This document shows, one piece after another, positions 18,210 to 26,270 of a DNA stretch of 64,000 bases. Under the pieces are notes generated by a model that ran no database searches, was not told the origin of the DNA, and saw only the letters and a program-made list of their open reading frames with translations. The number at the start of each line of letters is the position of its first letter. Positions within the stretch are counted from its first letter, which is position 1. This DNA comes from Bacillota bacterium (GTDB lineage Bacteria; Bacillota; Clostridia; Lachnospirales; Lachnospiraceae): assembly GCA_023435895.1 (NCBI GenBank), contig JAEZLH010000027.1:402104-466103 (forward strand). The letters are read 5' to 3'. Made by a program: the position numbers and the translations under genes.

Positions 18210-18884
18210 ATGAACAAGTTATTGGAACGATTAAAAAATGGTGTAATTACAGAAAATGCTGTGTTTGTACAGGTTTTGGCTATGTGCCCGGTATTAGCGG
18301 TTACTACTTCTGCTAAAAATGCAATCGGAATGGGTGTTGCTACAACGATTGTATTAGTTTTTTCAAATTTGCTGATTTCAGCGTTACGAAATTTCATACC
18401 GGATAAGATTAGAATACCGGCCTATATCGTAATCATAGCATCTTTTGTAACCGTTATTGAAATGCTGATTCAAGGGTATGTACCCGCATTATATAAATCC
18501 TTAGGAATTTTTATTCCTTTGATTGTTGTTAATTGTGTTGTTTTAGGCAGAGCAGAGGCATATGCCTCCAAAAATTCTGTTGTACCCTCGATTTTTGACG
18601 GACTAGGAATGGGACTTGGATTTGTTTTTGCATTAACGATAGTAGGTTCTGTCAGAGAGATAATTGGAGCAGGCTCTATTTTTGATATCGTTATCATGCC
18701 AGAAAGCTATAAGCCGGCATCCATTATGATTCTGGCTCCAGGTGCCTTTATTACCTTAGGTTTTATTATGATGATTATTAATTATATCAACATTAAGAAA
18801 GCTGAGAAAAATGGCACTACACCAAAGGTTCTGGAGCATAACTGTGGAAACTGTTCAGGCTGTGGAACGGGATGCAACACGTAA
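18210..18884 (+). CDS. rnfE: Rnf complex subunit RnfE
   Basis: The 224-aa integral membrane protein has six hydrophobic segments and the conserved NAVFVQVLAMCPVLAVTTSA, followed by IPLIVVNCVVLGRAEA. These conserved cysteines belong to the RnfA/E pair that holds an intramembrane iron-sulfur centre. A cysteine-rich tail, NCGNCSGCGTGC, ends the protein; this kind of tail is seen in clostridial RnfE. ATG 18210 follows AGGAGG. The neighbours are rnfG and rnfA. Confidence 0.93.
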   Translation: MNKLLERLKNGVITENAVFVQVLAMCPVLAVTTSAKNAIGMGVATTIVLVFSNLLISALRNFIPDKIRIPAYIVIIASFVTVIEMLIQGYVPALYKSLGIFIPLIVVNCVVLGRAEAYASKNSVVPSIFDGLGMGLGFVFALTIVGSVREIIGAGSIFDIVIMPESYKPASIMILAPGAFITLGFIMMIINYINIKKAEKNGTTPKVLEHNCGNCSGCGTGCNT

Positions 18885-18910
18885 ATTGGACGATGAGGAG
18901 TAAATGACAA

Positions 18911-19489
18911 ATGAATTTATTTTTGATTTTTATAAGTGCCATGTTTATAAACAACTTTGTTCTTTCTAGATTTTTGGGAATATGTTCGTTTTTAGGAGTG
19001 TCAAAAAAGAGAGATGCAGCACTTGGAATGGGATTTGCGGTAACCTTTGTTATGGTTATGGCATCGATTATGTCTTATTTGGTTTTTAATTTCATCTTAG
19101 CACCACTGGATCTGCAGTATCTTTCCACAATCGCATTTATTTTGGTAATTGCATCCTTGGTTCAATTGGTTGAAATGGTAATAAAGAAAATGAGCCCCGG
19201 GCTGTACAAAGCTCTTGGAATTTACCTGCCTCTTATCACTACGAACTGTGCGGTATTAGGTATGACCGTGTTAAATATGCAGGAGAATTATACGTTTCTT
19301 CAATCCGTTGTAAACGGTATCGGAGCCTCATTGGGCTATCTGATGGCAATTGTACTGATATCCTTTATTCGAGAAAAAACAGACAATAATGAAAATGTTC
19401 CCAGGGTTTTAAGGGGCTTACCAATTACCTTATTCACCGCAGCCTTAATGTCCATTGCATTTTTAGGCTTTCAGGGATTAATAAAGTAG
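18911..19489 (+). CDS. rnfA: Rnf complex subunit RnfA
   Basis: The 192-aa membrane protein of six helices is homologous to RnfE but in inverted topology: NNFVLSRFLGICSFLGVS near the N-terminus and YLPLITTNCAVLGM in the middle carry the conserved cysteines. The length matches the family. It partners RnfE in transmembrane electron and ion transfer. A GATGAGGAG ribosome binding site precedes ATG 18911. Confidence 0.94.
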   Translation: MNLFLIFISAMFINNFVLSRFLGICSFLGVSKKRDAALGMGFAVTFVMVMASIMSYLVFNFILAPLDLQYLSTIAFILVIASLVQLVEMVIKKMSPGLYKALGIYLPLITTNCAVLGMTVLNMQENYTFLQSVVNGIGASLGYLMAIVLISFIREKTDNNENVPRVLRGLPITLFTAALMSIAFLGFQGLIK

Positions 19490-19502
19490 GAGGGAGAGAA
19501 AC

Positions 19503-20288
19503 ATGAATATATTATTTGGCGTTTTGAGTTTGGGGATTTTGGGAGTTTTGTTTGGAATTGCCTTGGGTTATGCCTCCGATAAATTTGCAGTAGAACTAGA
19601 CCCCAGAGTTCCTAAGGTAAGACAGGTTCTGCCCGGTGTGAATTGTGGCGGTTGCGGTTTACCGGGCTGTGATGCATTTGCTGAGGCAGTAGTAAATGGT
19701 GAAATCCCACCCAATGGATGTCCGGTTGGCGGAGCTAAGGTTGCCAAAGAAATTGGAGAAATTCTTGTAGTTGAAGTGGAAGAGGGTGAGCGAAAGGTTG
19801 CCTTTGTAAACTGCAATGGGAATTGCTCCAATATTAAAACGAAGATTGATACGGCGAATTACAAAGATTGTGTTGAAGCACAGAAACATCATCACAAACA
19901 TTCTGAAGGGTGTACCTATGGTTGCGCTGGGCTAGGAACCTGTGTACAGGTATGTAAATATGGTGCATTAGATATCGTAGATGGGATCGCCAAAGTAAAT
20001 GAAGAGAAATGTGTAACCTGTGGAGCATGTGTGAATGTATGTCCTATGGGATTAATTGAGCTGGTGCCGGTAAATAAAAGAGTAAGAGTCGTATGCAGTT
20101 CGAATGATTCAGGAAAGCATGTAAGAGTAAATTGTAGTGTGGGCTGTATTGGTTGTAAGATTTGTGAGAAGAATTGTCCTCATGATGCCATTCATGTAAA
20201 TGATTCTTTAGCTAAAATTGATTATGATAAATGTACAAACTGCGGAATATGTGCAGAGAAATGTCCTACTAAGGCGATAGCAGTATAA
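19503..20288 (+). CDS. rnfB: Rnf complex subunit RnfB (ferredoxin-accepting)
   Basis: The 261-aa protein has an N-terminal membrane anchor (residues 1-24), the 4Fe-4S domain NCGGCGLPGCDAFAEA with a later CP, and several ferredoxin motifs: CVTCGACVNVCP, CIGCKICEKNCP and CTNCGICAEKCP. RnfB takes electrons from ferredoxin and passes them to the membrane core. It is the last gene of the operon, followed by a strong terminator. Confidence 0.95.
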   Translation: MNILFGVLSLGILGVLFGIALGYASDKFAVELDPRVPKVRQVLPGVNCGGCGLPGCDAFAEAVVNGEIPPNGCPVGGAKVAKEIGEILVVEVEEGERKVAFVNCNGNCSNIKTKIDTANYKDCVEAQKHHHKHSEGCTYGCAGLGTCVQVCKYGALDIVDGIAKVNEEKCVTCGACVNVCPMGLIELVPVNKRVRVVCSSNDSGKHVRVNCSVGCIGCKICEKNCPHDAIHVNDSLAKIDYDKCTNCGICAEKCPTKAIAV

Positions 20289-20343
20289 AAATATGATAAA
20301 AGTGTTAAAAGGTCTTTCAATAGAGTTTATTGGCAATATTCAT

Positions 20344-20400
20344 AAAACAAAAGATGTGGTAAAAGAGTGGGAACTAACTCTTTGCCACATTTTTTGTTTT
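20344..20400 (+). terminator. Rho-independent terminator of the rnf operon
   Basis: GATGTGG-TAAAAGAGT pairs with AACTCTTTGCCACAT around a short loop, flanked by AAAACAAAA on the left and TTTTTTGTTTT on the right. The A-rich left flank means it may work in both directions. Confidence 0.85.
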
Positions 20401-20478
20401 ATATGGAAATAGATGGAGTGTTCAGAGGATATATGATAAAATAAGGTTATTCTATAAATCCCTAAGGAGGATAATATT

Positions 20479-20856
20479 ATGATTAGTGGTATTGTACTTG
20501 GAAATATTATGGTGGATTGTGCTGATGAGCACGCTTTGTGTGACTTTTATCACAAGCTTCTCGGATGGGAAAAGGGAACGAAATATGGTCTTCCTTCTGT
20601 AAGTAAGGATGGAATTGTTTTCTTATTCATAGGGGAGCCCGGCTATGTTCCACCGGTTTGGCCGGAAGAAGAAGGAAAACAGCAAAAGCAGATGCATTTT
20701 GATTTTCAAGTACCGGACATTCATGCTGCAGCGGAATATGCAATAACACTTGGAGCAGTGAATACACCCTTACAATTTGGAGGAGAAGAATGGATTACGT
20801 TGCTTGATCCTGCAGGACATCCCTTCTGTCTTTGTGCCGAGGGGAACGAGGAATAG
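20479..20856 (+). CDS. VOC-family (glyoxalase/bleomycin-resistance fold) protein
   Basis: The 125-aa protein has two beta-alpha-beta-beta-beta modules: GNIMVDCADEHALCDFYHKLLGW and, in the second half, HFDFQVPDIHAAAEYAITLGA, ending LLDPAGHPFCLC. The metal-ligand pattern is typical of VOC dioxygenases and antibiotic-binding proteins. AAGGAGG precedes the ATG. The substrate is unknown. Confidence 0.85.
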   Translation: MISGIVLGNIMVDCADEHALCDFYHKLLGWEKGTKYGLPSVSKDGIVFLFIGEPGYVPPVWPEEEGKQQKQMHFDFQVPDIHAAAEYAITLGAVNTPLQFGGEEWITLLDPAGHPFCLCAEGNEE

Positions 20857-20901
20857 AGTCAGTAAGAGTAATTTCCAACATGTAGATTTTTGGAGGGTGC
20901 T

Positions 20902-20963
20902 ATGGAACGGACAACCGTCATATGGAACAGCTGGCAATGAGACTATTTAACGGTATACAGTAG
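20902..20963 (+). pseudogene. Gene remnant with ribosome binding site but broken frame
   Basis: A good TGGAGGGTGCT site precedes ATG 20902, which stops after 12 codons. In the next frame HMEQLAMRLFNGIQ runs to a stop at 20963 and looks like a natural protein C-terminus. It is most simply the two ends of a gene that lost its middle. Confidence 0.3.
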
Positions 20964-20977
20964 GAGGAATTCAATTC

Positions 20978-21397
20978 ATGAGTTTTGTAGTTACGGATAA
21001 GATTAAGGAAGAGGATATGGAAATAATTCACCAGGGATTACTTGAGTACAATTTATCAAAGATCGAGGATAAAAATCCCAAGGATATTGGTATCTATTAT
21101 CAGTATGAATCAGGTGAAAAGCTTGGTGGTTTGATTGGTCATACCCACGGTAATTGGCTGTTTGTTAAGTATCTATGGGTTAGCGAGAAATTAAGGAGAG
21201 AAGGTATTGGAAGCCAGCTTCTTGAGCAGGCGGAATCAAGTGCCAAGGAACGTGGATGTAAATATGTATTTTTAGATACCTTTAGCTTTCAGGCTCCTCT
21301 TTTTTATAAAAAACATGGATATCAGGAAGTATTTGCATTAGAAGAGTATCCACTGACAGGGAAACGTTATTATTTTACGAAGTCGCTGGTAAGTTAA
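20978..21397 (+). CDS. GNAT-family N-acetyltransferase
   Basis: The 139-aa compact acetyltransferase has LFVKYLWVSEKLRREGIGSQLLEQAE (beta4 and R-x-x-G-x-G/S loop) and APLFYKKHGYQEVF (Tyr motif B). The order and length match small GNATs related to histone-type and aminoglycoside enzymes. TAGGAGGAATTC precedes the ATG. The substrate is unknown. Confidence 0.9.
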   Translation: MSFVVTDKIKEEDMEIIHQGLLEYNLSKIEDKNPKDIGIYYQYESGEKLGGLIGHTHGNWLFVKYLWVSEKLRREGIGSQLLEQAESSAKERGCKYVFLDTFSFQAPLFYKKHGYQEVFALEEYPLTGKRYYFTKSLVS

Positions 21398-21558
21398 TAA
21401 TTTAGAAAATCGGCTATTTAATATCCCTTGAGAATACAGATTTCCTGTTTATTATAAGGGTTATTGTATAGGAAACCTTTCACAAATTTTCTATACTACT
21501 TAGAATAGAGAATTTGGAATTACTTATCCCTGCTATTGAAAGAAAGGATGAATTTATT

Positions 21559-22131
21559 ATGAGTAAACCTCTCTCAGAACAAACATTGGAGGAATTATGG
21601 CAGTTGTTTCCCATACGATTGGTTGAGCCACAAACTGATTGGGCAATTTGGTACATGGAGGAAGAAGCATTCTTAAAATCTATTCTACCTGACAAAATTA
21701 ATATTTGGCATGTGGGAAGTACGTCCATATCGGGAATATGGGCAAAACCCACAGTTGATATACTTATGGAAAGTGATATGTGTGAATTTGAACGGACTAA
21801 AAATCTTCTTCTAGACAATGGGTATATTTGCATGTCACAGGGAAGTAACCGTTTGGATTTTAACAAAGGATATACTCCTGAGGGGTTTGCCGACCGGGTC
21901 TTTCATTTACACCTTAGGGAGTTTGGAGACAATGATGAATTGTATTTTCGAGATTATTTGAGGGAGCATGGGGAGATTGCGAAAGCGTATGAAGAATTAA
22001 AGTTATCACTCTGGAAGCCATATGAGCATAACCGGGATGGTTATACAGATAGTAAAAGTACTTTTGTACATGAGTATACGAAGAAGGCAAAACTGAAATA
22101 TGCAAATAAGTATCGAATTGTAAATCAGTAA
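21559..22131 (+). CDS. GrpB-family nucleotidyltransferase-fold protein
   Basis: The 190-aa protein matches the GrpB/UPF0157 family: IWHVGSTSISGIWAKPTVDIL is the GS-x-x-V/I-x-G-x-x-x-K-P-x-x-D signature of a nucleotidyltransferase fold, and HLHLREFGDNDELYFRDYLR is the second conserved block. ATG 21559 after AAAGGATG is chosen over TTG-type upstream codons. The function of the family is not established; members are sometimes fused to CoaE. Confidence 0.85.
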   Translation: MSKPLSEQTLEELWQLFPIRLVEPQTDWAIWYMEEEAFLKSILPDKINIWHVGSTSISGIWAKPTVDILMESDMCEFERTKNLLLDNGYICMSQGSNRLDFNKGYTPEGFADRVFHLHLREFGDNDELYFRDYLREHGEIAKAYEELKLSLWKPYEHNRDGYTDSKSTFVHEYTKKAKLKYANKYRIVNQ

Positions 22132-22222
22132 ATCATTCCCTATTATATAGGGAGGCTTAAGTGAAATTAAGTTAACAATCTGGCAAAGACCATTTTGAAT
22201 TAAATTATTTTGGAGGGACATT

Positions 22223-22702
22223 ATGATTGCACTTATTGTAGCATATGCCAGTAACCGTGTAATAGGAAATAAAGGGTACATCCCATGGAAGATCAAAGGG
22301 GAGCAAAAACGCTTTAAGGAATTGACCACAGGTAATGTTGTTGTAATGGGCAGGCGCTCCTTTGAAGAAATTGGTCATCCTTTACCGGGTCGTACAAACA
22401 TAATAGTTTCTAACACAGTGAATTACCAAAGCGAGAATTGTTATACAGTATCTTCGCTTCAGGAAGCTATTGTATCTGCACCGGACAGGGATATTTATAT
22501 TAGTGGTGGTGCAGGGCTATATAAACAAGCAATTAATCTCGTTGATAAAATGTTTATTACCGAGATTAATCAAGATGTAGAAGGAGATACATTCTTTCCG
22601 TATTTTGACAAGAATATGTTTGAGTGTGAATTGATAGAAACTTTTACGGGTGACATTCCATACTCCTATGTTACCTATACAAGAAAGGTAAAAATAAATT
22701 GA
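22223..22702 (+). CDS. folA: Dihydrofolate reductase
   Basis: The 159-aa enzyme reduces dihydrofolate to tetrahydrofolate with NADPH. Visible landmarks are IVAYASNRVIGNKGYIPWKI (Met20-loop equivalent with the P-W pair), VVVMGRRSFEEIGHPLPGRTN (NADPH binding) and IYISGGAGLYKQAI (the GG motif). The residue at the catalytic acid position in the helix after PW is Glu (GEQKRFKELT). TGGAGG precedes ATG 22223. It overlaps the next gene by one base, an unusual folA partner. Confidence 0.93.
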   Translation: MIALIVAYASNRVIGNKGYIPWKIKGEQKRFKELTTGNVVVMGRRSFEEIGHPLPGRTNIIVSNTVNYQSENCYTVSSLQEAIVSAPDRDIYISGGAGLYKQAINLVDKMFITEINQDVEGDTFFPYFDKNMFECELIETFTGDIPYSYVTYTRKVKIN

Positions 22703-23358
22703 TGGAACAGAAAAGTATGGATGAGGATACAATCATAGGTTGTGCTGAAGAACCCACAGCAATTTTTATGCCAGAAAAATCTAATAATATATTGGAAAGA
22801 TTAAATGCTTTTATAAATAAAAAACGTTATCGTAAGAATCGAAAGAAGATAGAAGCAGCGATAAAAGTAGATCCTCATACTTTATCCGAAGTAGTACATT
22901 ACATGATTGCAAAGTATGGAGCTGTTGAATTAAAATCGTCTTCCAGGGGATTTAATCAGATGAAACAAAGTATGAAAGCAGCCTTAATTCAGAAGCTTCG
23001 CCCAGATTTAATTGGAGTACCCTTAGAACCGTGTTCACCTGAGCTTCAAGAGGATAATGAGAGAAGAGAAGAATGGATTATGAAGGCTGGGGATTATCAT
23101 CAGAGGGCGATGGATGTACCAGATGAAGCATTTCCCACAGATTATCATTTATATGAGATAAAACTTGAAGATATTGGGGGGTTACGGATTGAGATTGACT
23201 TATTACATGATATGCTTCTTTACACATACAGTGGATATGGGGAAAGATATGATGAAATAGTGAAGGATATCTTTTTGTATTATGGGGTTCGAGAAAAAGA
23301 TAGGATAGAGAAAAATGAGCGCTATCAATTACTATTATGTGCGTTATGTAAAAAATGA
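22702..23358 (+). CDS. Uncharacterised protein overlapping folA
   Basis: The 218-aa soluble protein is one I cannot assign. Residues 9-23 read DTIIGCAEEPTAIFM, which resembles the IIGGADGPTSIF motif seen in beta subunits of Na+-translocating decarboxylases, but no membrane helices follow. A basic stretch (NKKRYRKNRKKIEA), HTLSEVVHYMIAKYGAVEL and a helical C-terminus come next. The start codon overlaps the folA stop (TGATG), implying coupling. It could be a small Clostridia-specific family. Confidence 0.7.
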   Translation: MEQKSMDEDTIIGCAEEPTAIFMPEKSNNILERLNAFINKKRYRKNRKKIEAAIKVDPHTLSEVVHYMIAKYGAVELKSSSRGFNQMKQSMKAALIQKLRPDLIGVPLEPCSPELQEDNERREEWIMKAGDYHQRAMDVPDEAFPTDYHLYEIKLEDIGGLRIEIDLLHDMLLYTYSGYGERYDEIVKDIFLYYGVREKDRIEKNERYQLLLCALCKK

Positions 23359-23673
23359 AGATTTAGGCTAACATTAGTAAAATAAATATTTCATCGTAGT
23401 AATTCATAAAATGTATTTATTACATAATAATATTATGTAAACCATATAGAAATTTTGACTTATTTACCAGAAGGAGCTTTTACATATTTTACAAATACCA
23501 AGAAGTACAGAATATATTTTTATTTATGTTAATTAGCTCGGAGTAATATTACTGAGTGATATTTATGAAAGGTGATTATATTATGAATATTTAAAAAATC
23601 CTCAATCAATAAATGATATAGCCAGGTGATTGATTTTTATTATTATCATATTATTATTGGGAGGAAAATAGAG
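23359..23673. other. 315-bp gap with palindrome and possible gene remnant
   Basis: The gap contains the 21-bp palindrome at 23420-23440. At about 23572-23629 one frame reads YYEYLKNPQSINDIAR before a stop, which looks like a leftover C-terminus. No complete gene is visible. Confidence 0.4.
23420..23440. promoter_or_regulatory. 21-bp palindrome, second copy
   Basis: TTACATAATA and TATTATGTAA flank a single A, the same arms as at 14662-14682. It lies about 230 bp upstream of the kinase-like gene at 23674. Confidence 0.5.
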
Positions 23674-24285
23674 ATGGATATATTTTATATAGGAGGGTCC
23701 CCTTGTAGCGGAAAAAGCACGGTTGCAGAAATAATCGCTAAAAAATTTGACTTACATTATTTCAGAGTAGATGACCACTTGGAAGAATATATACAAGCTG
23801 CTGCAGATAACAATTATCCGATTAGCAGTAAAATTAGTGGAATGAAGCCGGAGCAAATCTGGATGAGGAATCCAGTGGATCAAAAGGATGAAGAGTTAGA
23901 ACTTTATAGAGAGATGTTTGGCTTTATTAAGGATGATCTAAATAAAATCAATCATTACCGAGGGATTATCGCAGAAGGAGTAGCATTTCTTCCAGAGCTT
24001 ATGTGGCAAGAAAAGGTGAAGCAGAATCATTTCCTTTGCATCACTCCTACCATTGAGTTCCAGATATCACATTATAAAGAAAGAACCTGGATTTCAAACG
24101 TTTTAAAAGGTTGTTCTAATCAAGAATTGGCATTTGAGAACTGGATGAATCGAGATGCATTATTCGCCAAGGAGGTAAGAAGGATGTGTATGGAGGTGGG
24201 ATATCACTCTTTGATTAATGACGGAAGCTCATCAATAGACGAAATGGTACATCAGGTGATTCGAATTTATGAACTCAAAATGTGA
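23674..24285 (+). CDS. P-loop kinase-like protein
   Basis: The 203-aa protein begins MDIFYIGGSPCSGKSTVAE, a Walker A with phosphate loop GSPCSGKST. It continues with FRVDDHLEEY and GIIAEGVAFLPE, a layout like small-molecule or nucleoside kinases (AAA_18/shikimate-kinase-like). GGGAGG at 23659 sets ATG 23674. The HYKERTW segment may be the lid arginine region. The substrate is unknown. Confidence 0.8.
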   Translation: MDIFYIGGSPCSGKSTVAEIIAKKFDLHYFRVDDHLEEYIQAAADNNYPISSKISGMKPEQIWMRNPVDQKDEELELYREMFGFIKDDLNKINHYRGIIAEGVAFLPELMWQEKVKQNHFLCITPTIEFQISHYKERTWISNVLKGCSNQELAFENWMNRDALFAKEVRRMCMEVGYHSLINDGSSSIDEMVHQVIRIYELKM

Positions 24286-24341
24286 GTGTGAAATTTACTT
24301 CCTTACTCATAGCGTAAAGTGACTATTGAAAGGAGATACAT

Positions 24342-25220
24342 ATGAAGTCATTAAAAATAGCCTTATTGCAGCTCTTACCGGAAGATACCTTAGAGGGAAA
24401 CCTTAAAAAGGGCTTAGAATATTGCAGAAAAGCCAAGGAGATGGGTGCAGATATTGCTGTATTTCCTGAGATGTGGAGTGTTGGATATCAGATACCGAAC
24501 GACATAAAAGAATTGAAATCCATTGCCATACCTCTGGAAAGCACCTTCGTTAATACTTTTACAGAGTTAGCCAAAGAACTGAATATGGCGATTGGGGTAA
24601 CATTGCTGGAGAGCTTTGAGCCTCTGCCTAGAAATACTATTTGTCTAATCGATCGATTTGGAAAGAAGGTACTTACCTATGCGAAAGTACATACCTGTGA
24701 TTTTGGAGAGGAATGCAGATTAACACCGGGGGAAGATTTTTATGTTACGGAGCTTGATACGGAACATGGCACTGTTAAAGTCGGTGCAATGATTTGCTAT
24801 GATCGAGAATTCCCAGAGAGTGCCAGAGTTCTTATGCTAAAAGGTGCGGAGATCATATTGGTTCCCAATGCCTGCCCCATGGAAATCAATCGTCTATCTC
24901 AATTACGAGCAAGAGCCTACGAAAATATGGTGGGAATTGCTACAGTTAACTATCCGGGAGGTCAACCAAATTGCAATGGGCATTCCTCTGCCTTTGATGG
25001 AATTGCATATAGACCGGATGGAAGCGGTTCCAGAGACACACTGATTGTTGAAGCCGGTGAGCGGGAGGGTATTTATATGGCTGACTTTCCACTGGAGGAA
25101 ATCAGAGAATATCGAAGCCATGAGGTTCATGGTAATGCTTATCGTCATCCCGGAAAGTATAAACTACTTATTAGTGAGGAGATAGATGAACCATTTCTAC
25201 GAAATGATTATAGAAAATAA
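24342..25220 (+). CDS. Carbon-nitrogen hydrolase (nitrilase superfamily)
   Basis: The 292-aa enzyme carries the Glu-Lys-Cys triad: VFPEMWSVGY (Glu about residue 42), YAKVHTCDFGEE (Lys about 113) and GAMICYDREFPESAR (Cys about 148). It hydrolyses amide or carbamoyl bonds. Similar enzymes include beta-ureidopropionase, N-carbamoylputrescine amidase and omega-amidase, which cannot be separated here. AAAGGAGA precedes the ATG. Confidence 0.9.
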   Translation: MKSLKIALLQLLPEDTLEGNLKKGLEYCRKAKEMGADIAVFPEMWSVGYQIPNDIKELKSIAIPLESTFVNTFTELAKELNMAIGVTLLESFEPLPRNTICLIDRFGKKVLTYAKVHTCDFGEECRLTPGEDFYVTELDTEHGTVKVGAMICYDREFPESARVLMLKGAEIILVPNACPMEINRLSQLRARAYENMVGIATVNYPGGQPNCNGHSSAFDGIAYRPDGSGSRDTLIVEAGEREGIYMADFPLEEIREYRSHEVHGNAYRHPGKYKLLISEEIDEPFLRNDYRK

Positions 25221-25350
25221 TCAGCAATTAATATTAGACTTAAGGAGTTCAAGTTCTCTGTCAATTAAGTGGCAATACCAAGTACACGAAGCGAGTAACT
25301 ATGGCTTTGATAAAAATGCATAAGAGGAAGATAGCGGAAAGGATAATACA

Positions 25351-26253
25351 TTGAAATTATCATCATTTTTCTACTTTGCCAGCTTTGGCATTAAGACGAT
25401 TGTCTTAAAAAAGAAACAACCGATCCTTGGAACAGTGATACTGACCGATCAATGCAATCTATCCTGTAAACATTGTTCCGTAAATAATATCACTTCAGTA
25501 ATACATCCCTACGAGCAAATACGATCAGAAATGAGAGTACTATATAAAATGGGTGTGAGAATTCTTTTCTTCTGTGGTGGAGAGACTTTCCTATGGAGGG
25601 ATCAGGGAAAGACCCTTCGAGATCTGGTTATAGAGGCAAAACACATGGGCTTTCTGATTGTAAATACCGTCACCAACGGTACCTTTCCACTTGATTTGCC
25701 AGAGGCGGATTTGATTCTGCTAAGTATTGATGGTAACCGAGAAAAACACAATGAGATCAGGGGTGAAACCTATGATTTGATTATGAACAATATTGAACAG
25801 GCGACCTCAGATAATATCTGCTTTTATATGGCGATTAACCAGATTAATAAGAATACTATTGAGGAGGTATGTAAAACTGCTAAGGAGAAGAAAAACGTCC
25901 GAGCTGTGTCATTCAATTTTCATACACCCTATCCCAATACACAGGAGCTGGCACTGATAAAGCTAGAGAAACAACAGTGTTGCGAGGTAATAACAAGAAT
26001 GGGAACGGAAGGAGCACCAATATTTAATCTAAAGAGTGCTTTTCCGTATCTAATCAATAATAGTTTCCCTGCTCCCTGTTATCAATGCGTGGTTATTGAG
26101 AATGGTAAAATCAGCACCTGTGGACGATGTATTGATATACCAGGGTTGTGTGAGCAATGCGGATACTTCTTTGTGGCCGAATACACTTTACTCTTTCAAG
26201 GAAATGTAAGGATTATGTTAGAAATGTTACGAACTTACCTTAAATACATTTAG
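25351..26253 (+). CDS. Radical SAM protein
   Basis: The 300-aa enzyme has the CxxxCxxC cluster motif in TDQCNLSCKHCSV (Cys about residues 36, 40 and 43), then FCGGETFLW as the SAM-binding GGE motif and LLSIDGNREKHNEIRG. A second cysteine group near the C-terminus (CYQCVVIENGKISTCGRC, then CEQCGYF) may bind an auxiliary cluster. TTG 25351 is the start. It lies 17 bp upstream of a HemN-like radical SAM gene, so both probably act together. The reaction is unknown. Confidence 0.85.
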   Translation: MKLSSFFYFASFGIKTIVLKKKQPILGTVILTDQCNLSCKHCSVNNITSVIHPYEQIRSEMRVLYKMGVRILFFCGGETFLWRDQGKTLRDLVIEAKHMGFLIVNTVTNGTFPLDLPEADLILLSIDGNREKHNEIRGETYDLIMNNIEQATSDNICFYMAINQINKNTIEEVCKTAKEKKNVRAVSFNFHTPYPNTQELALIKLEKQQCCEVITRMGTEGAPIFNLKSAFPYLINNSFPAPCYQCVVIENGKISTCGRCIDIPGLCEQCGYFFVAEYTLLFQGNVRIMLEMLRTYLKYI

Positions 26254-26270
26254 ATACATATAGGGGGACT

